64,000 nucleotides of DNA. Origin: Streptomyces humi (GTDB taxonomy: Bacteria > Actinomycetota > Actinomycetes > Streptomycetales > Streptomycetaceae). The notes beneath the pieces are model-generated. The model saw only the letters and a program-made list of their open reading frames with translations, had not been told where the DNA came from and did not search any database. Both the position numbers and the translations under genes were made by a program. Numbering within the stretch: the stretch's first letter is position 1; every line of letters starts with the position of its first letter. The stretch lies in contig NZ_LBMU02000009.1 in NCBI RefSeq assembly GCF_001005085.2, forward strand, positions 16,372-80,371, in the 5' to 3' direction. Positions 16,119 to 24,428 of this stretch are shown here, piece after piece.

Positions 16119-18380
16119 TTGCCCAGGTTCAGTGTCATTGTCCCCGCGTACAAGGTCCAGGCGTATCTGCCCGAGTGCCTGGAGTCGGTGCTCACGCAGT
16201 CGTGTCCCGACCTCGAACTGATCGCCGTGGACGACCGTTCACCGGACGCCTGCGGCACGATCATCGACGAGTACGCGGCCCGCGACGCGCGCGTGCGCCC
16301 GGTGCACCTGCCGGAGAACCAGGGCCTGGGCGGCGCCCGCAACGCGGGGATGGCCCAGGCGCGCGGCGACTACCTGGTCTTCCTGGACGGCGACGACACC
16401 CTGACCCCGGACGCGCTGCGGGCGGTCGCCGACCGGGTCAAGGAGACCGGCGAGCCGGACGTCCTGGTGTACGACTACGCGCAGACGTTCTGGACGGGCC
16501 GCGCGGAGCGCGACAAGCTGGCGTCACAGCTGACGGAGCAGGGGCCGGCGCCGTTCCGGCTCGAGGACCGGCCGGGGCTCCTCCGGGTCCTGATGGTGGC
16601 GTGGAACAAGGCCTACCGGCGGGAGTTCGTCGAGGAGCACGGCCTCGCCTTCCCGCCCGGCTACTACGAGGACACCCCCTGGACCTACCCGGCCCTGATG
16701 GCCGCCGGGTCCATCGCGACCCTGGACCGGGTGTGCGTGCACTACCGGCAGCGACGGCGGGGCAGCATCCTCGGCACCACCAGCCGCCGGCACTTCGACA
16801 TCTTCGACCAGTACGACCGGGTCTTCGCGTTCGTCGACGCGCGGCCCGAACTGGCCCACTGGCGACCGCTGCTGTTCCGCCGGATGGTCGACCACTTCTC
16901 GACGGTCTTCACCAGGCGGGAGCGGCTGCCCCGCGGCACCCGCGGCGAGTTCCTGCGCAACGCCCGCGCGCACTGCCGCCGTTACCGGGTCGAGGGCACC
17001 CCCGTCCGGTGGCGCACCCGGCTCCGGCACGCCCTCGTCCACCACGGCCTGCACCGCACCTACCGCGCCGTGCAGCTGGCGATGTGGGCCCGCCGCCGTA
17101 CGGTCAAGGCGGGCGTCAAGGCCGCCCGCGGACTGCGCTCGGCCCTGCTCCAGCTGCACTACCGCGTCCAGCTGCGCCTCCCGCTGCGCGCCGACCGCGC
17201 GGTCTTCGCCGCCTACTGGAACCGCGGCCACGGCTGCAACCCGGGCGCGCTGGAGCAGGCGTTCCGCAGCCATGCCCCGCACATCCGGACCGCCTGGATC
17301 GCCCGCCCCGAGCACCAGCACACGATCCCGCCGGGCCCACGCCGGCTGCGGCCCGGCACCCTCGCCTACTGGACGGCGCTGGCCCGCTCCAAGTACCTGG
17401 TCAACAACGTCAACTTCGACCGGCGGCTGAGGAAGCGCCCCGGCCAGGTGTTCGTGCAGACCCAGCACGGCACCCCGCTCAAGCACATGGGCCTGGACCT
17501 CCAGGACCGCCCGGCGGCCGCCGCCGACCTGGACTTCGAGGAACTCCTGCGGGGCGTCGACAAGTGGGACTACCTGCTGTCCGCGAACCGCCACACCACG
17601 CTGACCTGGGAGCGCGTCTACCCCGGCGGCTACACCACCCTCGAGTACGGCTATCCGCGCAACGACGTCTTCCAGCAGGCCACCTCGGCCGACGTCACCC
17701 GGATCCGTGCCTCGCTCGGCATCCCCGAGGGCTCGGTGGTCCTCCTCTACGCGCCCACCCACCGCGACTACCGGCGCACCCAGCGCCCCGCCCTCGACCT
17801 GGACCGGATCGTGCGCCGCCTCGGCCCGCGCTTCGTGATCCTGGCGCGCGCCCACTACTGGCACGGCGGCCCCCTGGGGACGGGCCCCCGGGTGATCGAC
17901 GTCAGCGCTCACCCGAACGTGGAGTCCCTCTGTCTGGCCTCGGACGCGCTGGTCACCGACTACTCGTCGATCATGTTCGACTACGCCAACCTGGACCGGC
18001 CGATCGTCGTGCACACCGAGGACTGGGACGCCTACGACGCGGCCCGCGGCACCTACTTCGACCTGCGTTCCGGCCCGCCCGGCGCGGTCGCCCGCACCGA
18101 GGACGAGCTGATCGACATCTTCGCCGACGGCCACTGGTGCGGCTCCCGCTCCGCCCAGCTGCGCGCCGCCTTCCGGGAGCGGTTCTGCCGGTACGACGAC
18201 GGGCGCGCCGCCGAACGGGTCGTACGGCATGTGGTGCTCGGCGAACCGGCCGGGCTGCCGGAGTTCGTCCCCCTGTCCGAACGGCACCCCGTTCCGTCGG
18301 CCGCCTCGGGCCTCGGCCAGCCCCCGTTGGCCACCGTTCCGCAACCTTCCGGCCATCTGCCCGTCACCGACGGGCGCTGA
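16119..18380 (+). CDS. GT2 glycosyltransferase fused to CDP-glycerol glycerophosphotransferase (TagF-like) 1
   Basis: In this 753-aa protein residues 1-230 are a GT-A family 2 domain (FSVIVPAYKVQAYLPECLES, VDDRSPD, FLDGDDTL carrying the DxD). Residues 330-720 are a TagF/TagB-type polymerase domain with the family hallmarks TQHGTPLKHMG, YGYPRNDVF and VTDYSSIMFDYANLDRPIVV. Such fusions make or extend teichoic-acid-like poly(polyol phosphate) at the cytoplasmic membrane face, linking activated polyol phosphate and sugar. Substrates are not readable from sequence. The start is TTG at 16119; no in-frame ATG or GTG lies nearby and LPRFSVIVP matches the starts of the two paralogues. It is the first of three tandem paralogues. 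Confidence 0.88.
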   Translation: MPRFSVIVPAYKVQAYLPECLESVLTQSCPDLELIAVDDRSPDACGTIIDEYAARDARVRPVHLPENQGLGGARNAGMAQARGDYLVFLDGDDTLTPDALRAVADRVKETGEPDVLVYDYAQTFWTGRAERDKLASQLTEQGPAPFRLEDRPGLLRVLMVAWNKAYRREFVEEHGLAFPPGYYEDTPWTYPALMAAGSIATLDRVCVHYRQRRRGSILGTTSRRHFDIFDQYDRVFAFVDARPELAHWRPLLFRRMVDHFSTVFTRRERLPRGTRGEFLRNARAHCRRYRVEGTPVRWRTRLRHALVHHGLHRTYRAVQLAMWARRRTVKAGVKAARGLRSALLQLHYRVQLRLPLRADRAVFAAYWNRGHGCNPGALEQAFRSHAPHIRTAWIARPEHQHTIPPGPRRLRPGTLAYWTALARSKYLVNNVNFDRRLRKRPGQVFVQTQHGTPLKHMGLDLQDRPAAAADLDFEELLRGVDKWDYLLSANRHTTLTWERVYPGGYTTLEYGYPRNDVFQQATSADVTRIRASLGIPEGSVVLLYAPTHRDYRRTQRPALDLDRIVRRLGPRFVILARAHYWHGGPLGTGPRVIDVSAHPNVESLCLASDALVTDYSSIMFDYANLDRPIVVHTEDWDAYDAARGTYFDLRSGPPGAVARTEDELIDIFADGHWCGSRSAQLRAAFRERFCRYDDGRAAERVVRHVVLGEPAGLPEFVPLSERHPVPSAASGLGQPPLATVPQPSGHLPVTDGR

Positions 18381-18409
18381 CCGCCGTTTGCCTTCCGAGG
18401 AGTTCTTCC

Positions 18410-18493
18410 ATGCCCCCCAACACCTCGCGGCCCACTCCGTCCCGGCCGTCCACCTGGCGACCGGCGGGGCGACCGGGCCGCATGCACACCTGA
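18410..18493 (+). CDS. Possible 27-aa leader peptide upstream of the second GT2-TagF gene
   Basis: ATG at 18410 has GAGGAG at 18397-18402, one of the best ribosome binding sites in this region. It opens a frame of 27 codons (MPPNTSRPTPSRPSTW..., Pro/Arg/Thr-rich, ending GRMHT) that stops 11 bp before the next gene. The composition is like local non-coding frames, so it may be a translated leader or a chance frame. It is reported because translation initiation here looks strong while the following gene has only a modest GAAAGAG. Confidence 0.3.
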   Translation: MPPNTSRPTPSRPSTWRPAGRPGRMHT

Positions 18494-18504
18494 GAAAGAG
18501 CAGC

Positions 18505-20700
18505 ATGCCCCGCTTCAGCATCATCGTCCCGTCCCACGGGGTCGCCGGCCGGCTCTCCCAGGCGCTGGACTCGGTCCTCGCCCAGTCCTTCGGCGACCTG
18601 GAGCTGATCCCGGTCTGCGACGGTCCCGACGCCCCGGCCGCCTCGGTCGCCGCCGGATACGCCGAGCGGGACGCCCGGGTGGTTCCGGTGCACTCACCGC
18701 CGTCCGCCGGACTGGCCGGGGCCCGCAACGCGGGGATGCGGGCGGCCCGCGGCAGGTACCTGCTGTTCCTCGACGGCGACGACCTGCTGGTGCCGGGCGC
18801 GCTGGCGCGGCTGGCCGGGCGGCTCACCGACACCGGTGACGTGGACGTCCTGTACTTCGGGCACGAGCGGGCACCGTGGTGGGAGGGCGAGCCGACCGCC
18901 CCGGCGGCACCGCTGCTGGCGGCCGCCCCGCCGGGCCCGTGCGCACCGGAGCAGGCGCCGGAGCTGACCGGGGTGGCACTGCCGGCCTGGAGCGCGGCCT
19001 ACCGCCGTGACTTCGTCGTGGACCGGCGGCTGGTGTTTCCCGACGGGCACTTCACGGACGTCGGCTGGGGCGGTCTGGCCACCGTCGCCGCCGAGCGGAT
19101 CGCGGCGCTGCGGTCGGTGGTCGTACGGCACCGGCTGCGCCGGCAGGGCAGCCGGCAGAACCTGCCAGGTGCGCACCAGCAGGACCTCCTCGACCAGGCG
19201 GAACTGGTGCTGGAGCGGGCGGCCGCGCTGCCAGGCGACCGGGCAGGGGCGCTGTTCGAGCAGGTCTTCGCGCTGGTGCTGCGGACGGCCGCGCGCCCGG
19301 ACCGGATGCCGTCCGGGCACCGGGCCTTCTTCCGCCGGGCCGGACGGCTGCACCGCACCCACCGGCCGGCCGGGTTCCGGATGCCGGGCGGCAGCGTGGG
19401 CGTGCAGCACCGGCTCCTCGCGGCCGGGGCGTACACGGCGTTCCGCGCGCTGCGCGGGGCCAACCGGGTCGCGACAGCCGCGGCCGGTCGGCTGCCCCGG
19501 CCGCGGATGCCGCTCACCCGGCTGCGCTACGCCCTGGAGCTGCGCCGCCCGCTGGACGCGAACCTCGCCGTGTACTGCGCCTACTGGGGGCGCGGCTACA
19601 CCTGCAACCCGGCCGCGATCCACGCCGTGGCCCGCAACCTCGTCCCCCGCATCCACTCGGTGTTCCTGGTCGAGCCGGGCCGGGAACACACCCTGCCGAA
19701 GGGCGTCGACCACGCGGTGATCGGCAGCCGCCGCTACTGGCAGGTGCTGGCCCGCGCCAAGTACCTCATCAACAACGCCAACTTCGCCGAAGGGGTCGTC
19801 AAACGGCCCGGCAGCGTCCACCTCCAGACGCAGCACGGCACCCCGCTGAAGAAGATGGGCGTCGACCAGTCGACGTACCCGGTGGTCGCCGCGCGCAGCG
19901 GCAGCTTCACCAGACTGCTCGGCCGCGTCGACCGCTGGGACTTCAACCTGTCCGCCAACCGCCACTCCACCCAGACCTGGGAGCGCGCCTTCCCCGGCTC
20001 GTACCAGGCACTGGAGTACGGCTATCCGCGCAACGACGTGTACTACACGGCGTCCGCCCACGACGTGATCCGGATCCGGCGCCGGCTGGGCGTCCCGGAC
20101 GGCAGGACGGCCGTCCTGTACGCGCCGACCCACCGCGACCACCACACCGGGTTCGAGCCCGGCCTCGACCTGGAGGCGTTCTGCGAGGCGGCCGGTGAGG
20201 ACGTGGTCGTGCTGCTGCGCGCGCACTACTTCTACGACCGGGGCCGGCCCACCGCCGGCACCGGCCGGGTCATCGACGTCACCGGGCACCACTCCACCGA
20301 GGACGTGTGCCTGGCGGCGGACGCGCTGGTCACCGACTACTCCTCCATCATGTTCGACTACGCCAACCTCGACCGGCCGATCGTGGTCTACGCCGACGAC
20401 TGGGAGGTCTACCGGGAGACCCGGGGCGTCTACTTCGACCTGATGGCCGAGCCGCCGGGGCCGGTCGCCCGCACCCCCGAGGAACTGGCCCGGATCTTCC
20501 GCGACGGCTCCTGGCGCGGCCCGGTGTCCAAGGAGCTGCGGTCCGCGTTCCGGCAGCGGTTCTGCCAGTTCGACGACGGCCTGGCCGCCGAACGGGTGGT
20601 ACGGCGGGTGCTGCTGGGCCAGCCGCCCGAGTCGGTCCCGGCGGTGATCCCGCTGGCGGAGCGCCTGCCCGCACCGGCCGCGACCCTCGTCAGGAGCTGA
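18505..20700 (+). CDS. GT2 glycosyltransferase fused to TagF-like polymerase 2
   Basis: The 731-aa paralogue of the previous fusion has the same layout: GT2 at 1-220 (FSIIVPSHGV, FLDGDDLLV) and a TagF domain at 320-720 (TQHGTPLKKMG, YGYPRNDVYY, VTDYSSIMFDYANLDRPIVV). The usual nucleotide-contacting VDDRS of GT2 is replaced by VCDGPDA, and the region binding the acceptor is diverged. This copy may therefore have a different donor or be catalytically weakened in its first domain. ATG 18505 follows GAAAGAG. Its stop is 2 bp before the third paralogue, so the two are coupled. Confidence 0.87.
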   Translation: MPRFSIIVPSHGVAGRLSQALDSVLAQSFGDLELIPVCDGPDAPAASVAAGYAERDARVVPVHSPPSAGLAGARNAGMRAARGRYLLFLDGDDLLVPGALARLAGRLTDTGDVDVLYFGHERAPWWEGEPTAPAAPLLAAAPPGPCAPEQAPELTGVALPAWSAAYRRDFVVDRRLVFPDGHFTDVGWGGLATVAAERIAALRSVVVRHRLRRQGSRQNLPGAHQQDLLDQAELVLERAAALPGDRAGALFEQVFALVLRTAARPDRMPSGHRAFFRRAGRLHRTHRPAGFRMPGGSVGVQHRLLAAGAYTAFRALRGANRVATAAAGRLPRPRMPLTRLRYALELRRPLDANLAVYCAYWGRGYTCNPAAIHAVARNLVPRIHSVFLVEPGREHTLPKGVDHAVIGSRRYWQVLARAKYLINNANFAEGVVKRPGSVHLQTQHGTPLKKMGVDQSTYPVVAARSGSFTRLLGRVDRWDFNLSANRHSTQTWERAFPGSYQALEYGYPRNDVYYTASAHDVIRIRRRLGVPDGRTAVLYAPTHRDHHTGFEPGLDLEAFCEAAGEDVVVLLRAHYFYDRGRPTAGTGRVIDVTGHHSTEDVCLAADALVTDYSSIMFDYANLDRPIVVYADDWEVYRETRGVYFDLMAEPPGPVARTPEELARIFRDGSWRGPVSKELRSAFRQRFCQFDDGLAAERVVRRVLLGQPPESVPAVIPLAERLPAPAATLVRS

Positions 20701-20702
20701 CC

Positions 20703-23006
20703 GTGCCCCGATTCAGTCTGATCGTGCCCTGTTTCAAGGTGCAGGGCTTCCTGCGCGAGTGCCTCGACTCGGTCCTCGAACAGTCCTTCCACGACATCGA
20801 GGTGATCGCCGTCGACGACCGCTCCCCGGACGGCTGCGGCGCCATCCTCGACGAGTACGCGGCCCGCGACCCCCGCGTGCGGGTGCTGCACCTTCCGGAG
20901 AACGTCGGCCTCGGCCGAGCCCGCAACGCCGGACTCCCCTACGCCACCGGCGAGTTCGTCCTCTTCCTCGACAGCGACGACACCCTCGTCCCGGGTGCGC
21001 TGCGCGCGATCGCCGACCGGCTCGCGGAGTCCGGCGACCCGGACGTGCTGGTCTTCGACTACGCCCGCACCTACTGGTGGGGCGGCACCCGGCGCAACGC
21101 CCTCGCGGAGGTCCTCGGCGCCCGGTCGGACACCTTCACGGCGGCCGAACACCCGGCCGTCCTCGACCTGTTGATGGTCGTCTGGAACAAGGTCTACCGG
21201 CGGGACTTCGTCGAGGAGCACGGCTTCCGGTTCCCGCCGGGCTACTACGAGGACACCCCCTGGACCTTCCCGGTCATGCTCAGCGCGGCCCGGATCGCCA
21301 CCCTCGACCGGATCTGCCTGAACTACCGCCAGCGCCGCCAGGGCAACATCCTGTCCACCACCAGCCGCAAGCACTTCGACGTCCACGACCAGTACCAACG
21401 GGTCTTCGCCTTCGTCGACTCCCGGCCGGAACTGGCGCACTGGCGGCCCTACCTGCACCGGAAGATGGGCGAGCACTGCCTGGACATCCTGGCCAAGCCG
21501 GACCGGCTGCCGCCCGCCGCGCGGGCCGAGTTCTTCCGGCGCACGGCGGAGCTGTACCGGGCCTTGCGGCCGGAGGGGGCCGACCTGGGCGTCCTGGGCG
21601 GCTCCTACACCGGGTACCGGCTCCGGCAGCAGGCCGGGCGGGCGGGCCGCGCGGGCGGCCGGCAGGCGCTGCGGGTACGGCGGGCGGCGGGCGTCCGGAC
21701 CCGGCGCGCGCTCGGCGGTCTGCGTGCCCTGCGCCCGCTGGACGAGAACCTGGTCCTGTACTCGGCGTCCTCGCACCGGGGCCTGCTGGGCGACCCGGCG
21801 GCCGTGTACCGCGCGGCCCGGGAGATCGCGCCGGACCTGCGCGGTGTGTGGGTGGTGAAGGACGAGGAGGTGGCGGCGGGGCTGCCCGCGGGGGTGGCGC
21901 ACGTGCTGCTGGACTCCCCGGAGTACCTGCGGCTGACCGCCCGCGCGAAGTTCTTCGTCAACGACGTCAACTGGCCGGGCACGCTGGTGAAACGGCCCGG
22001 GAGCGTGCACGTCCACACCCATCGGGGCACCCCGCTCAAGTACCTGGGTGCCGACCTGCTGGGCAAGCCCGGCGCCCGGCTCGGCTTCGACGTGCCGCAG
22101 ATGCTGCGCCGGGCCGACCGCTGGGACCACAGCCTGGTCGCCAACCTCCACTCGGAGCTGGTCTGGGAGCGGGCCTACCCCTGCCACTTCACCTCGGCCC
22201 GCACCGGCAGCCCCCGCAACGACGTACTGGTCGACGCGGCCCGCGCGGGAGCGGGTGGTGCCGGCCGCAGTGCGGGTGCGGGTGGTGCCGGTGCCGGCGG
22301 CAGTGCGGGTGCGGGTGGTGCCGGTGCCGGCGGCAGTGCGGGTGCGGGTGTGGCGGGTGGGGGTTTTCGGGAGCGGTTCGGCATTCCGGCCGATCACACC
22401 GTCGTGCTCTACGCGCCGACCCGCCGCGACCACGTCCGGGGCGGTCATGCCGACCGCATCGACCTGACCGGGTTCGCGGCCGATCTCGGGCCGGGCCACA
22501 CCCTCGTGGTCCGGCTGCATCCGGCGCTGGCGGCCGGTCCGGCCCGCGGGCTCGGGCTGGCCGAGTTGCACCGGCGCGGGATCGTGGTCGACGCGACCGG
22601 CGAACCGCACGTGGAGGAGGTCATGCTGGCCTCGGACGTACTGGTCACCGACTACTCGTCGATCATGTTCGACTACGCCAACCTGGACCGGCCGATCGTC
22701 GTGCACGCCGACGACTGGCCCACGTTCACCGCGAGCCGGGGCGCCTATCTCGACATCACCGCCGAGGCCCCCGGCCATGTCTCGCGCTCCTACCGGGAGT
22801 TGGCCTGGCTGTTCACCTCGGGCGGCTGGCGGGACGAGGAGTCGGCGCGGCTGCGGGCCGACTTCCGGTCCCGGTTCTGCGCGTTCGACGACGGAAGGGC
22901 CGCCGAACGCGTCGTACGGACGCTGCTGCTGGGCGGGTCGATGCCGCACGCCGCCGCCCGGGTGCCGGAGCCGGTCTCCGGACACGACCTGCTGGCGTCG
23001 ACATGA
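20703..23006 (+). CDS. GT2 glycosyltransferase fused to TagF-like polymerase 3
   Basis: This third fusion (767 aa) starts with GTG (VPRFSLIVPCFKVQGF). Its GT2 domain is closest to that of copy 1 (VDDRSPDGCGAILDEYAARD, LPENVGLGRARNAG), with DSD in place of DGD (FLDSDDTL). The TagF domain carries HTHRGTPLKYLG, where copies 1 and 2 have TQHGTPLK, then SPRNDVLVD and VTDYSSIMFDYANLDRPIVV. Between SPRNDVLVD and FGIPADHTVVLYAP sits a Gly/Ala/Ser linker of about 40 residues made of an 11-residue repeat, absent from the other copies. The gene lies 2 bp after copy 2 and overlaps the next gene by 4 bp. Confidence 0.87.
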   Translation: MPRFSLIVPCFKVQGFLRECLDSVLEQSFHDIEVIAVDDRSPDGCGAILDEYAARDPRVRVLHLPENVGLGRARNAGLPYATGEFVLFLDSDDTLVPGALRAIADRLAESGDPDVLVFDYARTYWWGGTRRNALAEVLGARSDTFTAAEHPAVLDLLMVVWNKVYRRDFVEEHGFRFPPGYYEDTPWTFPVMLSAARIATLDRICLNYRQRRQGNILSTTSRKHFDVHDQYQRVFAFVDSRPELAHWRPYLHRKMGEHCLDILAKPDRLPPAARAEFFRRTAELYRALRPEGADLGVLGGSYTGYRLRQQAGRAGRAGGRQALRVRRAAGVRTRRALGGLRALRPLDENLVLYSASSHRGLLGDPAAVYRAAREIAPDLRGVWVVKDEEVAAGLPAGVAHVLLDSPEYLRLTARAKFFVNDVNWPGTLVKRPGSVHVHTHRGTPLKYLGADLLGKPGARLGFDVPQMLRRADRWDHSLVANLHSELVWERAYPCHFTSARTGSPRNDVLVDAARAGAGGAGRSAGAGGAGAGGSAGAGGAGAGGSAGAGVAGGGFRERFGIPADHTVVLYAPTRRDHVRGGHADRIDLTGFAADLGPGHTLVVRLHPALAAGPARGLGLAELHRRGIVVDATGEPHVEEVMLASDVLVTDYSSIMFDYANLDRPIVVHADDWPTFTASRGAYLDITAEAPGHVSRSYRELAWLFTSGGWRDEESARLRADFRSRFCAFDDGRAAERVVRTLLLGGSMPHAAARVPEPVSGHDLLAST
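22245..22350 (+). repeat. 33-bp in-frame minisatellite inside the third TagF-like gene
   Basis: Two perfect 33-bp copies (22269-22301, 22302-22334), a truncated copy after (22335-22350) and a degenerate one before encode the repeat SAGAGGAGAGG. It lies in a surface loop between two conserved blocks of the TagF domain. The unit length keeps the reading frame. Confidence 0.95.
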
Positions 23007-24280
23007 GACCGCGTACCTGGGTTCTCGTGCTGGCCGCCGTGTGCGCGGTGCTGCAACTCGCCGACGTCACCGGCCGGGACACCCCCGACTCCAAGAACTA
23101 CGTGTCGTACGCGCTGACGCTCGGTGGTGCGGGCAAGCGGCAGGCGGCGGCCGAGACGGTCGACTGGGTGTGCGCCGGCCGGGCGTCGGCGGCGCGGCGC
23201 GCGCAGAGCGTGGACGTGCTGCGCTTCCACGCACCGAGCCCGGCGGGCCGGGTGTACACCGACTGCCGGTCCGCGGAACTGGCGCGGGTGACGCGGCGGT
23301 TGAGGGCGGGCGGCGCCCAGACGGACGGGCACATCGTGCCGTTCGTGGGTCCCCGGTTGCGGGCCGTCTTCGAGGTGCGGCCCGGTTATCCGGTGTTCCT
23401 GCTGCCGTTCGTCACCGTGTTCGGGGTGACGTGGGGGGTGTGGCTGGCGAGCGTGCTGGTCACGGTCGCGGGCGGGGTGCTGGTCTTCCTGGTCCTGCGG
23501 ACGCTGTCGGTCCCGGTGCCGCTCGCGCTGACCGGCCAGGCCCTCTACTACGTCCTGCCGGTCGGTACGACCGCGATGCGTCCGATGGCCGAGGGCCTGC
23601 TGCTGGCGCTGACCCTGACGGCGGTGTGGGGCTGCGCGCTGGCCCTGACCCGGCGGGCGCGGACGGGCACGGCGCTGGTCGCGGGCGCGCTGCTCGCGCT
23701 GTTCGCCGTGAAGCACTCGCAGGCGCTGTTCCTCGGGGCGGCCCTGGCCGGGGCGGGGGCGGCGGTCGCGCTGTGGCGCTGGCGGCACGGCCGGGCCCCC
23801 GGGCGCGGGATGGTGGCGATCGCGGCTGCCGGGTGCGTGGCGGTCGCGGGCACGCTGCTGCTGGCCCGGCTGCTGCGCTATCCCACCGAGGCGGAGAGCG
23901 TGCAGGACCTGCTGACCAACCACTACGCCCACCCGGACCGGCTCCGTCCGTGGCGGGAGTTCCTCCACCTGGAGTGGGACTTCTGGATGGAGTGGCTGCG
24001 CCGGCAGGCGAAGGAGCCCCTGTTCGCGGCCGCGCTGGCGGCCGGGGCGTGGGGGACGTGGCGGCGGCCCGCCTTCGGGGTCTTCCTGCTGGCGGCGGCG
24101 GGCACCGGGATCCTCACCCAGGCCGGGCACCCGGACATCACCATCGGCGGCGACCGGCTGATCGTGCTGGCCTGGCTGCTGCCGGTGGTGGGGGTGCCGC
24201 TGCTCCTGGAGCCGCTCGCGCACCGGACGGCGGCGGTGCCCGCGCAGGGGGCCCGTGCGGCGGTCGGCGTCGCCCGATGA
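23003..24280 (+). CDS. Polytopic membrane protein, possible GT-C type glycosyltransferase
   Basis: The 425-aa protein has helix 1 at residues 5-21 (WVLVLAAVCAVLQLADV), a hydrophilic external loop of about 90 residues starting TGRDTPDSKNYVSYA, and roughly eight further helices. An acidic cluster right after the first helix followed by many helices is the GT-C glycosyltransferase plan (polyprenyl-phosphate-sugar users), but no family signature is certain. The start ATG overlaps the TagF-3 stop (ATGA), so it belongs to the same transcription unit and probably modifies or supplies the same polymer. The name is an inference from topology and context. Confidence 0.65.
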   Translation: MRPRTWVLVLAAVCAVLQLADVTGRDTPDSKNYVSYALTLGGAGKRQAAAETVDWVCAGRASAARRAQSVDVLRFHAPSPAGRVYTDCRSAELARVTRRLRAGGAQTDGHIVPFVGPRLRAVFEVRPGYPVFLLPFVTVFGVTWGVWLASVLVTVAGGVLVFLVLRTLSVPVPLALTGQALYYVLPVGTTAMRPMAEGLLLALTLTAVWGCALALTRRARTGTALVAGALLALFAVKHSQALFLGAALAGAGAAVALWRWRHGRAPGRGMVAIAAAGCVAVAGTLLLARLLRYPTEAESVQDLLTNHYAHPDRLRPWREFLHLEWDFWMEWLRRQAKEPLFAAALAAGAWGTWRRPAFGVFLLAAAGTGILTQAGHPDITIGGDRLIVLAWLLPVVGVPLLLEPLAHRTAAVPAQGARAAVGVAR

Positions 24281-24361
24281 GGTGAGCGTCGAGGCCCTTT
24301 CTTCGGACCACTCGATGAGGTGAGCGTGAAAGTCTTTTCTTCGGACCACTCGATGAGGTGA
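24275..24361 (+). repeat. 38-bp tandem duplication between two membrane protein genes
   Basis: Two 38-bp copies (24275-24312 and 24313-24350) differ at only a few bases, and the first 11 bp of a third copy follow. Each starts CGATGAGGTGAGCGT and ends CTTCGGACCACT. The first copy begins within the stop codon of the upstream gene. Each copy also carries an ATG-AGG-TGA mini-frame preceded by ACCACTCG. Confidence 0.93.
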
Positions 24362-24428
24362 TGGTCGGCACATCCGACCGGGCGGGCGGGAACACCTCCC
24401 CAATGGTCCGCCCTGTCCGTTCCCGCCG

